Of a DNA stretch of 35,069 bases, positions 7,565 through 15,742 are shown piece after piece (position 1 is the first letter of the stretch; each line of letters opens with the position of its first letter). The notes under the pieces were generated by a model. That model made no database searches. It saw nothing but the letters and a program-made list of their open reading frames with translations, and was not told the origin of the DNA. This stretch comes from Pseudonocardiales bacterium (lineage in GTDB: Bacteria > Actinomycetota > Actinomycetes > Mycobacteriales > Pseudonocardiaceae): positions 1-35,069 of the forward strand of contig QHBZ01000151.1 of NCBI GenBank assembly GCA_003244055.1, read 5' to 3'. Made by a program: the position numbers and the translations under genes.

Positions 7565-8876
7565 ATGACTGGTTATTCATTTAGGAGTGTCCTTGACGGG
7601 GAGCGGGCCGCCGCGGAATCAGGCGAAGATCAGCGAATGAGCCTGGGAGAAGCGTTACTCATAGCGCTACGCGCGTTGCGCGCCCACCGGCTGCGCTCCG
7701 CGCTGACCATGCTTGGCCTCGTCATCGGTGTCGCCTCGGTTGTCTTCCTGGCCGCCTGCGGCCAAGGGGTGAGCAACTCGGTCGATGCCCGCATCGAGAC
7801 GATCGCCAACAACGTCACCATCGTGCCGCAGGCCTCCGATCTCCCCAATGGGCCGCCCGCGCAAAGCCTGACCGACGCCGATGCCGATGCGCTGCAAAAC
7901 GCACCCGACATTGCCACCGTCACCCCCGCCGCCACCGCCACCGCATCGATCGGCAGCAGCACCACCACGCTGCTGTCGTCGACCATCGTCGGTACCAGCG
8001 ACATCTGGGGCCCAGACCAACAACCGGGACTTCCGGGTGGGGTCGTTCTTCGACGCTGCCCAGTACCGCTCCGGCGCCCGGGTGGTGGTCCTGGGTCCTA
8101 CTGTCGCGACCACCCTGTTCGGTGGGCCCGCGACGGCGCTGGGCCAGACGGTCCAGATCAACCATGCGCCATTCCGAGTCATTGGGGTGATGCAGTCCTA
8201 CGGCCAGCAGCTCGACAAGACCGCGGTCATGCCACTGACGACCGCCCGCAAATACATCGTCGGCCCCGGCATCGGCGTCGGCCACACACTCAACCAGATC
8301 ACCGTGGAAGCCCCCCAGCAGACCGAGGTGCCCGCCGCCATGAATGAGGTGACCAGCATCCTCGACGCCCGCCACCACATCACCGACCCCGCGCGGAAAG
8401 ACTTCCAAGTTCAATCGCTGGGACGCCGGCTGACGACCTTCAACCAGATCGTGGGCATCATCACCGTGTTCACCCCGGCCGTCGCCGCGATCTCGCTGAT
8501 CGTCGGCGGTATCGGAGTCCTGAACATCATGCTGGTCTCGGTCACCGAACGAACCCGCGAGATCGGGATCCGCAAAGCGATCGGCGCCACCAACCGCGCC
8601 ATCCTCGAACAATTCCTCATCGAAGCCGTCGTCCTGGCCGGTCTCGGCGGGCTCATCGGCATCGGCGTCGGGGCCGGGCTGTCCACCCTCGTCCGTATCA
8701 TCGCACCGGCCATCGACCCCGGCACCGGCATCTTCGCTGGCTTCGCCCCCGTCTTGTCCGCGCTGGCCATCGTGGTGTCATTCGGGATCAGCATCGCGAT
8801 CGGGCTGGTCGCCGGCGGCTACCCCGCCTACCGAGCCGCCCGACTACTTCCCATCCAAGCCCTCAGATACCAGTAG
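7565..8876 (+). pseudogene. MacB/FtsX-type ABC permease, frameshifted
   Basis: Two overlapping frames together encode one MacB-like permease. The first gives the N-terminal transmembrane helix (LRSALTMLGLVIGVASVVFLAA) and the start of the extracytoplasmic domain up to VGTSDIW. The second continues with NNRDFRVGSFFDAAQYRSG, the rest of the MacB_PCD domain, and three C-terminal helices with the FtsX signature (VTERTREIGIRKAIGAT), ending at ALRYQ. Removing one G from the GGGG run at 8007-8010 restores a continuous frame through DIWAQTNNRDF. This is either a real inactivating +1 insertion or a homopolymer sequencing error. The likely start is the ATG at 7637 (MSLGEALLIALRALRAHR), giving a protein of about 412 aa; an in-frame ATG at 7565 adds 24 residues. 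Confidence 0.85.
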
Positions 8877-8971
8877 GACGCTAGGCTCGCTCGACGCGCT
8901 GAGTCCGGTCCGGCCGCACCGCCGTAGGAGCGCCGCGGTGGCGGCCGGTCCGCGAGCTCTGCCTGTCGCAG

Positions 8972-9130
8972 CTACAGGCGTTCGGCGGCGCGGCGGGCCC
9001 GCCGCTCGGCGTAGCGGGCCAAGCGTTGCCACCTGCGAGCGGTGACAAGGCGCCGGGCCAACTGCTCCCGGCGCGCCCGGTGCTGGTCATCACGCATTCG
9101 ATCCCGGGCGAGTACTTCGTACAACAACAT
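8972..9130 (-). CDS. Small Arg-rich protein downstream of whiB7
   Basis: A 52-aa, very basic, Arg/Ala-rich protein beginning MLLYEVLARDRM. After residue 10 it is probably one continuous amphipathic helix. The ATG at 9130 has AGGAG 8 nt upstream, which makes translation credible. It follows whiB7 on the same strand, but the perfect 15-bp hairpin at 9218-9253 lies between them, so expression would depend on read-through or its own promoter. I have the impression that similar short proteins occur beside whiB7 in other actinomycetes, but I cannot check this. Function is unknown; the charge suggests nucleic acid or ribosome binding. Confidence 0.68.
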   Translation of the reverse strand: MLLYEVLARDRMRDDQHRARREQLARRLVTARRWQRLARYAERRARRAAERL

Positions 9131-9217
9131 GGGTTCAGCTCCTGGGTCAGGTCGCCGGTCAACGCAGCCACTGCGGCTGCGACCGGCAGGGGTGGTCATC
9201 GTTTTGTGCAGCGGGAC

Positions 9218-9253
9218 CCGGGTTTGGGGGCCCTTGAAGGCCCCCAAACCCGG
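9218..9253 (-). terminator. Perfect 15-bp stem terminator after whiB7
   Basis: CCGGGTTTGGGGGCC, a 6-nt loop, then GGCCCCCAAACCCGG, with no mismatches. The stem ends directly against the whiB7 stop codon at 9254-9256. No U-tract follows on the minus strand, as is common for actinobacterial stem terminators. Confidence 0.8.
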
Positions 9254-9631
9254 TCAGGCGGCGGTTTCACTTCCGGCGCGCTCGCGCGCGGCGCGATCCC
9301 GCTCGAGGGCGGCCTTGCTGGGCCGCCCTCGAGCGCGCTTGCGAGCGATCACAGCGCCGTGTTCGAAAATTTCGCCACCCCAGACGCCCCAGGGCTCCTG
9401 CCTGGACAGCGCGCTGTCCAGGCACGCAGCTTTGATCGGGCAACCTAGGCAAAGCTGCTTCGCCCGCTCCAGCTCAGCTGGGGACTCGGCGAACCAGAGA
9501 TCCGGGTCGTGTGAACGGCAAGGCAGGACGTCCAAACCAGACGACGCGGTATCGAGCAGGTGGGCCAGCTCTGCGCCACCCAACACGTCGGGCAGCGCCC
9601 CGCGGTCCAGCGGGACGGTCGCGGTCAACAC
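9254..9631 (-). CDS. whiB7: WhiB7 antibiotic-resistance transcription factor
   Basis: A 125-aa WhiB-family iron-sulfur protein. The four cluster Cys are C38, C61, C64 and C70 (pattern C-X22-C-X2-C-X5-C). The WhiB turn reads WGVWGGE (81-87), and the AT-hook RGRPSKAA (101-108) is the hallmark of WhiB7 rather than other Wbl proteins. WhiB7 binds the primary sigma factor and AT-rich DNA just upstream of the -35 element, and activates resistance genes under translation inhibition. The GTG at 9631 has a strong AGGAGGAG box upstream. It sits between uvrD2 and the ABC1 kinase locus, as in mycobacteria. The upstream leader carries the expected promoter, leader ORF and attenuator. The intervening MacB-like locus is a possible target or hitchhiker. 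Confidence 0.97.
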   Translation of the reverse strand: MLTATVPLDRGALPDVLGGAELAHLLDTASSGLDVLPCRSHDPDLWFAESPAELERAKQLCLGCPIKAACLDSALSRQEPWGVWGGEIFEHGAVIARKRARGRPSKAALERDRAARERAGSETAA

Positions 9632-9711
9632 TTGTCTCTCCTCCTCGGTGGTGGTGCCGGTGGAACTCGCCGGTACCGGCCCGCCGCGGGATGAGGACCT
9701 AGCTAGACAAC

Positions 9712-9746
9712 AAGGCCGCGGATCCCGCTGCGGGGTCCGCGGCCTT
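9712..9746 (-). terminator. whiB7 leader attenuator hairpin
   Basis: On the minus strand, AAGGCCGCGGA pairs perfectly with TCCGCGGCCTT over 11 bp, and the inner CCCG/CGGG extends the stem. The hairpin is followed by the T-rich TTGTTGTCT formed with its own 3' arm, so it looks like an intrinsic terminator. It lies 80 nt upstream of the whiB7 start and 27 nt downstream of the leader ORF stop. This is the place where published whiB7/wblC leaders carry a conditional terminator. Confidence 0.82.
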
Positions 9747-9773
9747 CATGAGCCGATGCTGCTGGCTCGAGAA

Positions 9774-9998
9774 TCAAGGCTCCGATGCGGACATGTGCAT
9801 GCGGTCGGTAACGAGCAGATCAATGCCGGTCGTGCTGACCTGGGCCCCGAAGCGGGCCAGGTGGAGGCGATGCCCCGCGCTGCGCCGGAGTACGCCGGAA
9901 GGCGCGGTCCGCAGACGCTTGGACCAGATTCCCCCGGGCACACCGACGGACCCGCACTGCGGGAAGTAACGGGCGCCGATGGTCATGTAGATCTCCAT
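9774..9998 (-). CDS. whiB7 leader ORF
   Basis: A 74-aa open frame beginning MEIYMTIGARYFPQCG with an excellent GGAAGGAGG box 7 nt before the ATG at 9998. A longer in-frame version starts at the ATG at 10064 (96 aa), which also has a GGAGG 10 nt upstream. It is read from the predicted whiB7 promoter and stops 27 nt before the attenuator hairpin, so stalled or altered translation could change folding of the downstream RNA. I see no known domain. It may be a purely regulatory upstream ORF, or a real small protein. It is longer than the short leader peptides usually described for whiB7. Confidence 0.6.
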   Translation of the reverse strand: MEIYMTIGARYFPQCGSVGVPGGIWSKRLRTAPSGVLRRSAGHRLHLARFGAQVSTTGIDLLVTDRMHMSASEP

Positions 9999-10094
9999 CG
10001 GAGCACCTCCTTCCCCACTCGGCCCACGCTCAGCGGCTGGGCGATCTGCCCTGGTCAGGCGCATACCGCGACTGCCTCCAGGAGATTAAGAGCA

Positions 10095-10145
10095 AGATTA
10101 GAGCCCTGGTGATACACGGGCAACCGAATTTTTCTTACTTTCTTG
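10095..10145 (-). promoter_or_regulatory. whiB7 promoter with AT-rich WhiB7-binding box
   Basis: On the minus strand a -35 TTGCCC (10123-10118) and a -10 TAATCT (10100-10095) are exactly 17 bp apart. Immediately upstream of the -35 lies an AT-rich tract with GAAAAATTCGG (ending at 10124), which resembles the autoregulatory AT-rich element that WhiB7 contacts with its AT-hook. Transcription would start near 10088, giving a leader of about 450 nt. Confidence 0.72.
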
Positions 10146-10157
10146 TTCAACCAAGGG

Positions 10158-12182
10158 TCAACCAGTGACTGAATCGCCACGAACCAGGGCAAACACCTCG
10201 TCCCCGTAGCGGTTCAGCTTGGCTGCCCCGATCCCGGGGATGGCCGTCAGGCCGGCCGCGTCCGTCGGCCGTTGCTCGGCGATGGCGGTGAGTGTCGCAT
10301 CGGTGAAGACCACGAAGGTGGGCACCTTCTGCTCCGTGGCGCGGCGACTCCGCCAGTCACGCAACCGGTCGAGCAGCTCCGGGTCGGCAGTTCCAGGCGC
10401 GGCACGAGACGCAACCCCTGCCGCCTTCTTCACGGCTGGCCGCCGCGCCGCAGAGCCGTCCTGGGGCATCAGGCCGTGCAGGAAACGGCTGCGCCGCCGA
10501 GACCGCCGGCCGCCTGCACTGCGCGACAGGGCCCAGGACATCGCCAGCCGGCGGCGGGCGCGGGTGACACCGACGTAGAGCAGCCGGCGCTCCTCCTCCA
10601 GCGCAGCCTGATCGCCCTCGGCGTATTGGATGGGCAGCGTCCCGTCGACGAGCCCGACCAGGAAGACCGCGTCCCATTCCAGTCCCTTAGCCGAGTGCAG
10701 GGAGGCCAGCGTCACGCCCTGCACCGCAGGTGGGTGTGCTTCGTCCGCGCGGGCGTCGAGCTCAGCGACGAGCCGGCCCAGGTCGGCGTCCGGGTCACTC
10801 GCTGCGAGGTCATCAGCCAACTCGGCCAGGGCGCGCAGCGACTCCCATCGTGACCGTGCGGCACTGCCCCCAGGAGGCTGGGCGGTAAGGCCCTGATGGG
10901 ACAGTACGGCGCGAACAGTAACGTCAAGCTCGGCCGCCGAGCCTGCGGTGGCCGCCGCGCGCAGCGCGCGGATGGCCGCCCGGACCTCCGGGCGATGGAA
11001 GAACCGCTCGCCACCGCGGACCTGGAACGGGATTCCGCGAGCGTCCAGTGCTTGCTCATAGGCTTCGGACTGGGCGTTGACCCGGTACAGCACGGCGATC
11101 TCCGCGGCTGGGGTTCCTTCGCGCAGCAGCTCAGCGATCGCGTCCGCCACCGCAACGGCCTCGGAAGGCTCGTCGTCGTGCTCGGCGAACGACGGCGCAG
11201 GTCCGGCCGGCAGCTGGCCCACCAGCTGCAGCCGGGCACCGGCCGGCCGGCCGGGGGCAGCCGAGATCACCCGGTTGGCCAGCGCTACGACCTGTGGGGT
11301 TGAGCGGTAGTCGCGGTGCAGCCGTACCGTCACCGTGTCGGGGAATCGCCTGGTGAACTCCAAGAGGAAGCGGGGCGCCGCACCGGCGAAGGAGTAGATC
11401 GTCTGGTTCGCGTCGCCGACCACGGTGAGGTCGTCACGAGTGCCCAGCCAAGCATCCAGCATCCGCTGCTGCAGCGGCGTGACGTCCTGGTACTCGTCGA
11501 CGACGAAGCAGCGGTAGCGATCCCGGAACTCCTGAGCCACCGCTGAGTGTTCCTCCAGCGCGGCGATGGTGTGCAGCAGCAGATCGTCGAAGTCGAGCAC
11601 CCGGCCGCGGTTCTTGAGTTCCTCGTATCCGGCGTAAATTGCTGCGACCTGCGCCGCCGGCACTGGGGTGGCCCGCCGGGCGGCGGCTACCGCGGCTGGA
11701 TAGTCCGCAGCAGTGACCAGGCTGGCCTTGGCCCACTCGATCTCCCCGGCGACGTCACGCAGGTCGTCGGCGCCGGTTGCCGCTCCGGCCCGCTGCGCGG
11801 CTTGGCCGACCAGCCGCAACTTGTGTTCCAGCAGCGGCCACGGCCGGTCACCCACGACCTGAGGCCAGAAGTACCGTAGCTGACGCAGTGCCGCGGCATG
11901 GAATGTTCGGGCCTGGACCCCGCCTACCCCCAGGCCACCCAATCGGGTGCGCAGCTCGCCCGCCGCGCGCGCGGTGAACGTCACCGCAAGGACCTGTCCC
12001 GGGGCGACATGGCCGGTGCGGATCAGCCGGGCGATCCGCCGGGTGATGGCGCGGGTCTTTCCCGTGCCCGCGCCCGCCAGCACGCAGACCGGTCCGCGCG
12101 GCGCGCACACCGCGGCGCGCTGCTCCTCGTCGAGACCATCCAGGGGATCCCGATCAGCTCGGCCGCTGCTCACGATTGGCAT
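10158..12182 (-). CDS. uvrD2: UvrD2-type superfamily I DNA helicase
   Basis: A protein of about 674 aa. The N-terminal UvrD/Rep motor carries Walker [10 protein letters not shown] (about 36-44), motif II VVDEYQD, motif [13 protein letters not shown], motif V ([13 protein letters not shown]) and motif VI ([11 protein letters not shown]). A C-terminal HRDC domain (about 600-674) includes [13 protein letters not shown] and [17 protein letters not shown]. Mycobacterial UvrD2 links motor and HRDC through a tetracysteine module; here the linker (about 545-600) has no Cys at all. The start is uncertain: the ATG at 12182 is used here, with in-frame GTG codons at 12203 and 12173 as alternatives. Gene order next to whiB7 matches uvrD2 in M. 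tuberculosis. Confidence 0.93.
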   Translation of the reverse strand: MPIVSSGRADRDPLDGLDEEQRAAVCAPRGPVCVLAGAGTGKTRAITRRIARLIRTGHVAPGQVLAVTFTARAAGELRTRLGGLGVGGVQARTFHAAALRQLRYFWPQVVGDRPWPLLEHKLRLVGQAAQRAGAATGADDLRDVAGEIEWAKASLVTAADYPAAVAAARRATPVPAAQVAAIYAGYEELKNRGRVLDFDDLLLHTIAALEEHSAVAQEFRDRYRCFVVDEYQDVTPLQQRMLDAWLGTRDDLTVVGDANQTIYSFAGAAPRFLLEFTRRFPDTVTVRLHRDYRSTPQVVALANRVISAAPGRPAGARLQLVGQLPAGPAPSFAEHDDEPSEAVAVADAIAELLREGTPAAEIAVLYRVNAQSEAYEQALDARGIPFQVRGGERFFHRPEVRAAIRALRAAATAGSAAELDVTVRAVLSHQGLTAQPPGGSAARSRWESLRALAELADDLAASDPDADLGRLVAELDARADEAHPPAVQGVTLASLHSAKGLEWDAVFLVGLVDGTLPIQYAEGDQAALEEERRLLYVGVTRARRRLAMSWALSRSAGGRRSRRRSRFLHGLMPQDGSAARRPAVKKAAGVASRAAPGTADPELLDRLRDWRSRRATEQKVPTFVVFTDATLTAIAEQRPTDAAGLTAIPGIGAAKLNRYGDEVFALVRGDSVTG

Positions 12183-12280
12183 CCTCGCAGAGCGCTCCGA
12201 CACCTCCCAGTGACCGACACTAAGCGTTATGATGCCGACGTGTGCGGTGGTGGACGGTTCGGGGCGAGGACGGTGGGCCG

Positions 12281-12478
12281 GTGAAGAACTCCGACCAGAA
12301 GCAGTGGCAGCGGGAACTCAATGACCACATGCGGCGGCACGCCGCCGACCTTCGCAAACCACCGAAGGCGCCACCGGAATCCGGAATCTGGGTCACTGCG
12401 CGGAAAGTCTATCTCTGGACGATCCTCGTGATGATCATCACGAGCGCAGGGTGGGCGGTCGGCCTCTACGTCTTCTGA
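12281..12478 (+). CDS. Small single-pass membrane protein
   Basis: A 65-aa protein with a charged N-terminal half ([19 protein letters not shown]), a Lys/Pro linker, and one C-terminal transmembrane segment (about 45-64, [20 protein letters not shown]). The GTG at 12281 has a GAGG 11 nt upstream; an in-frame upstream start at 12242 is possible. It is divergent from uvrD2 and converges on the M16 peptidase gene 29 bp away. No family is recognised. The coding pattern and clean membrane segment support it as real. Confidence 0.62.
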   Translation: MKNSDQKQWQRELNDHMRRHAADLRKPPKAPPESGIWVTARKVYLWTILVMIITSAGWAVGLYVF

Positions 12479-12507
12479 CCATGCGGCGCCAGCCAATCGT
12501 GGTGCCG

Positions 12508-13869
12508 TCAGGGGAGTTCCACGCCACCAAGAGCGGCCAGCGGGTCGGCCAGTCGTTTGCCGTCGCCCACTACCACGCCGGTGAACCGGCTCGGAGCGAA
12601 GAACTCAGCGGCGGCCTCAGCGACCTGCCCGGTCGTGACCGCCTGCAACCGCCCGGTATGGGCGAGCAGCCAGTCAAGGTCCAGGCCGAGGATCGCCAAC
12701 GTGGCCAGGTGGCCGGCCAGCCCCCGCTGCGACGAGGTGGCGATGGTCAACGACCCGATCGCGTACTGGCGCGCGCAGTCCACCTCGGAATCGTCGGGAG
12801 GAACGACGACCAGCCGACCCAACTCGTAGCGGGTCTCCAGCAGAGCGGCGGCGGTGGCCTCGCTGGCGGTGTCCGCTTCGGCGATCAACGTGGCCCCGTG
12901 CCGGGTGAACTCGAAACCACAGTGCGCGCTGTAGGTGTAGCCCTTGTCTTCCCGGAGGTTCTCCACCCATCGTGAGGAGAAGTACCCGCCGAAGACCAGA
13001 TTCGCCACCTGCAGCGCCGGGTAGCGCTCGTGGTCTCGCGACACCGCCTGGGCGGACAGACGTAGCTGGGACTGCACGGCCCCTTCGCGATGCACCAGAT
13101 GCAGGTCGGCGCCGGTCAGCTCGGGCAATGCAGCCAGCTCGGTGGCCGGGTGGTCGGCGCGCCAGCCCGCTAGAGCTGTCGCCACCGCTTCGACGGCGCG
13201 GGCCGGGACGATGTCGCCCACCAGCACCAGGACGGCACCGCCGGGAACCACCGCGCGACGGTGCAGTGCGCGCACCGCAGCGGGCGTCACGGCGGCCACG
13301 GCATCGCCTTCGGGCCATTCCCGGGCGTAGGGGTGGTTGCCGTAACGGCGGCGCTGCAACGCCTCCCGCGCAATCACTTGCGGCTGCGAGCGGTTCATCG
13401 TGAGCCGCTCCACCAGGCGGTCGCGCTCCCGGGCCACTTCGTTGGTGGGGTAGGACGCCGAGGTGAGCGCGTCGCCGAGCACGTCGAGCAGTACGTCCAG
13501 CCCGCTGGTCAGCGCCGATCCTGACACCGACAGGTGCTCGGGATCCACCCCTGCGGACATGTCGCCGCCGACGGCGGCCAACACCTTGTCGATGGCGAAC
13601 CGATCTCGCCGGGGGGTACCGCGAAGCAGGGTCATCGCCAGCACCTCGGCGCGGGCCGGGTGGGTGCGCCGGGTATCACCGAACGGGATCTCCAAACGCA
13701 GCTCGACCATCGGCACCGCGGGCCGCCGTACGGCGATCACCCGCAACCCGCTGTCCAGCACGGTGTCCACCACAGACGGTGCGATCGGCGTGCGCGGCGG
13801 TCCCAGCGGCGGTAGCGGGCGCGGCCCCAGCTCGGTCCTGCCGATCTGCTCCGCGCTGCGGTGGGTCAT
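12508..13869 (-). CDS. M16 family peptidase, non-catalytic subunit
   Basis: A 453-aa M16 (pitrilysin/MPP-like) protein without the zinc motif HxxEH, so it should be the inactive partner subunit. It has the paired M16 domains: an N-terminal half from about residue 35 to 225, and a C-terminal half with SSRWVENLREDKGYTYS (about 290-306), where the Arg/Tyr pair normally helps bind substrate in the partner active site. The ATG at 13869 shares its A with the TGA stop of the upstream catalytic subunit (TGATG), and AGGAGG lies 4 nt before, so the two are translationally coupled and likely form a heterodimer. Confidence 0.92.
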   Translation of the reverse strand: MTHRSAEQIGRTELGPRPLPPLGPPRTPIAPSVVDTVLDSGLRVIAVRRPAVPMVELRLEIPFGDTRRTHPARAEVLAMTLLRGTPRRDRFAIDKVLAAVGGDMSAGVDPEHLSVSGSALTSGLDVLLDVLGDALTSASYPTNEVARERDRLVERLTMNRSQPQVIAREALQRRRYGNHPYAREWPEGDAVAAVTPAAVRALHRRAVVPGGAVLVLVGDIVPARAVEAVATALAGWRADHPATELAALPELTGADLHLVHREGAVQSQLRLSAQAVSRDHERYPALQVANLVFGGYFSSRWVENLREDKGYTYSAHCGFEFTRHGATLIAEADTASEATAAALLETRYELGRLVVVPPDDSEVDCARQYAIGSLTIATSSQRGLAGHLATLAILGLDLDWLLAHTGRLQAVTTGQVAEAAAEFFAPSRFTGVVVGDGKRLADPLAALGGVELP

Positions 13870-15173
13870 CACGCCTCCTGTCCTAGCTCCGGTTGGACGA
13901 TCAATACCGCGCGGGAGTCCGGTCGTAGTGTCGCAGCGGCGCTCGCGACCTGCTCAGCGCCCATCGTGGCCACCATGACCGGCAGCTCCCCGACGAGCTC
14001 CGCGCGCCCGTGCAGCAGCTCGAAGGCACCGATGGCCATCGTCCGCGACACCAACCGGTCGTGTTCCCGGAACAGAGTCGCGGCCCACCGCGCGGTGATC
14101 CGAGCCAACTCGTCTGGATCCGGTCCGTCCGCGGCGAGCCGGGCGATCTCCTCGTCCATCGCTTCGATCACCCGGTTGACGTCCACGGTGGATGGATGGA
14201 TGGCGGTGATGGTGAAGGTGTCCGGGTCGCGGGCGTCCAGCGGCGCACCGAACAGACCGCAGCTCGCGCCGATATCGGTCACCAGCGCGTCGGTATGAAC
14301 GAGGCGTTGCTCAAAGCGAGAGGAATCACCGTCGGACAGCACCGAGGCGAGCACCTCGTAGGCGAGATAGCCCTGGAAACCGGCGGTCGGATCAGGCAGC
14401 CGGTAGCCGATCGCCAACGCGGGCAACGGGGCGAGCGGATCGGTAAGGCCTTGCCGCCGCTCCCGGTCCGGTTGCGGCTCCCCGAACGACGGTCGCAGTG
14501 GAACCGGACGGCCCGGAACGTCGTCGAAATGTCGGTGCACCAGCTCGACAGCGGTGTCGACCTGGAAATCCCCGCACACCGTGAGTACCGCATTGCCCGG
14601 CGCATAGTAGGCATCGAAGAACGCCGCGCAGTCGTCCACGGTGGCCGCTTCCAGCTCGGAGAAGTCGCCGTATCCATTGTGCGCGTTGGGAAAGGTGTCA
14701 TAGAGCACCGGCGGTAGCGTGATCCACGGGAACCCGCCATAGGGCCGGTTCAGTACGTTGAGCCGGATCTCCTCTTTGACCACGTCGACCTGGTTGCGCA
14801 GGTTTTCCGCGGTGATCCGGGGTGCCCGCATCCGGTCCGCCTCCATGAACAGCGCACGCTCCAGCGCTGCCGAGGGCAGTACTTCGAAGTAGTTGGTGTA
14901 GTCGGGGTGCGTGGAGCCGTTGAAGGACCCACCAGAGGCCTGCACATGGCGGAAATGCGCGAGCTTCTCCAGACTCTCGCTGCCCTGGAACATCAGGTGC
15001 TCGAAGAGGTGCGCGAAACCGGTGCGACCCTCCGGCTCGGAGCGGAAGCCGACGTCGTAATGCACACCGACGGTCACCACCGGTGCCGTCTGATCCGGGC
15101 TCAGTACCACCCGCAACCCGTTGGACAGGGTCTCGCGGTGCAGCTCGACCGTGGGCGTGGGGATACGGGTCAT
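13869..15173 (-). CDS. M16 family zinc metallopeptidase, catalytic subunit
   Basis: A 434-aa catalytic M16 peptidase. The inverted zinc motif HLFEH is at 55-59 (His55, Glu58, His59), and the third ligand Glu135 lies exactly 76 residues after His59, the usual spacing. No signal peptide is visible, so it is probably cytoplasmic. Such heterodimers degrade peptides or short unfolded polypeptides. Its ATG overlaps the stop of the upstream membrane protein gene by 4 nt (ATGA), and its own stop overlaps the start of the non-catalytic subunit, making a tight three-gene operon. Confidence 0.95.
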   Translation of the reverse strand: MTRIPTPTVELHRETLSNGLRVVLSPDQTAPVVTVGVHYDVGFRSEPEGRTGFAHLFEHLMFQGSESLEKLAHFRHVQASGGSFNGSTHPDYTNYFEVLPSAALERALFMEADRMRAPRITAENLRNQVDVVKEEIRLNVLNRPYGGFPWITLPPVLYDTFPNAHNGYGDFSELEAATVDDCAAFFDAYYAPGNAVLTVCGDFQVDTAVELVHRHFDDVPGRPVPLRPSFGEPQPDRERRQGLTDPLAPLPALAIGYRLPDPTAGFQGYLAYEVLASVLSDGDSSRFEQRLVHTDALVTDIGASCGLFGAPLDARDPDTFTITAIHPSTVDVNRVIEAMDEEIARLAADGPDPDELARITARWAATLFREHDRLVSRTMAIGAFELLHGRAELVGELPVMVATMGAEQVASAAATLRPDSRAVLIVQPELGQEA

Positions 15174-15616
15174 GGGCCCACCCTACGGCGGGCTGCGCTC
15201 CAGTTGCTGCGCAGCCGCCACGCCAGCAGCGCACCAGCGATCCCGGCGACCGCGACACCGACAGCACCGAGGCGCTGCCCGGCCGACGGTTTGGTTGGCA
15301 CCCCGGTCCCCGCGAGGCGAACGGCCAGGTCTCCCGCGGGCAACGGGTCAGGCACCTCCACGGCCAACACCTCACCCAGCCGGTGACCGCAGCCATCCAA
15401 CAGCGCCTGTACCTCACGGCCGTCGTTCAACTCGACGCGTACCAGGTCCTGGGCGTTGGATGGGCCGCAGAGCACCGACTGCACCACGGTGCCGCTGGCA
15501 GCGTGGACAACGCCGCGAGCAGCTGGCCACAGCAGCCATCCCATCCCGAGCGATCCCAGTCCCATCAGCACGGCGAGCAGCACGGCACCGACTCCGGCGA
15601 TCTTGCTCGCTCTCAC
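15170..15616 (-). CDS. Two-helix membrane protein leading the M16 operon
   Basis: A 148-aa protein with an N-terminal transmembrane segment (about 6-28, GVGAVLLAVLMGLGSLGMGWLLW), a central extracytoplasmic region of about 80 aa containing two Cys (GTVVQSVLCGPS and ALLDGCGHR) that could form a disulfide, and a C-terminal transmembrane segment (about 118-138). The GTG at 15616 places the first helix close to the N-terminus; an in-frame start at 15715 is possible. It overlaps the catalytic M16 gene by 4 nt. No named family is recognised. Confidence 0.72.
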   Translation of the reverse strand: MRASKIAGVGAVLLAVLMGLGSLGMGWLLWPAARGVVHAASGTVVQSVLCGPSNAQDLVRVELNDGREVQALLDGCGHRLGEVLAVEVPDPLPAGDLAVRLAGTGVPTKPSAGQRLGAVGVAVAGIAGALLAWRLRSNWSAARRRVGP

Positions 15617-15742
15617 CGGAGCATCGTAGCCAGCAGGCAGGCGGCGAAGGTCCTCAGCCGCAGCGGTGCAGGATGGTGGGGCCTGGAGTTGCCCAGCCGA
15701 CCTGAGTAGAGCCACTGGGCTGGCGAACGGCGCAGCCGCAGT

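Noticed and set aside
7990-8030. Programmed ribosomal frameshifting in the permease gene
   Set aside because: No slippery heptamer with a downstream pseudoknot is evident, and MacB permeases are not known to need frameshifting; a one-base insertion in a G run is simpler.
8881-9171. A 96-codon minus-strand frame overlapping the 52-aa basic protein
   Set aside because: The alternative frame at 8972-9130 has a proper AGGAG at 8 nt and a coherent helical composition, while this frame has a random mix of Cys/Pro/Thr.
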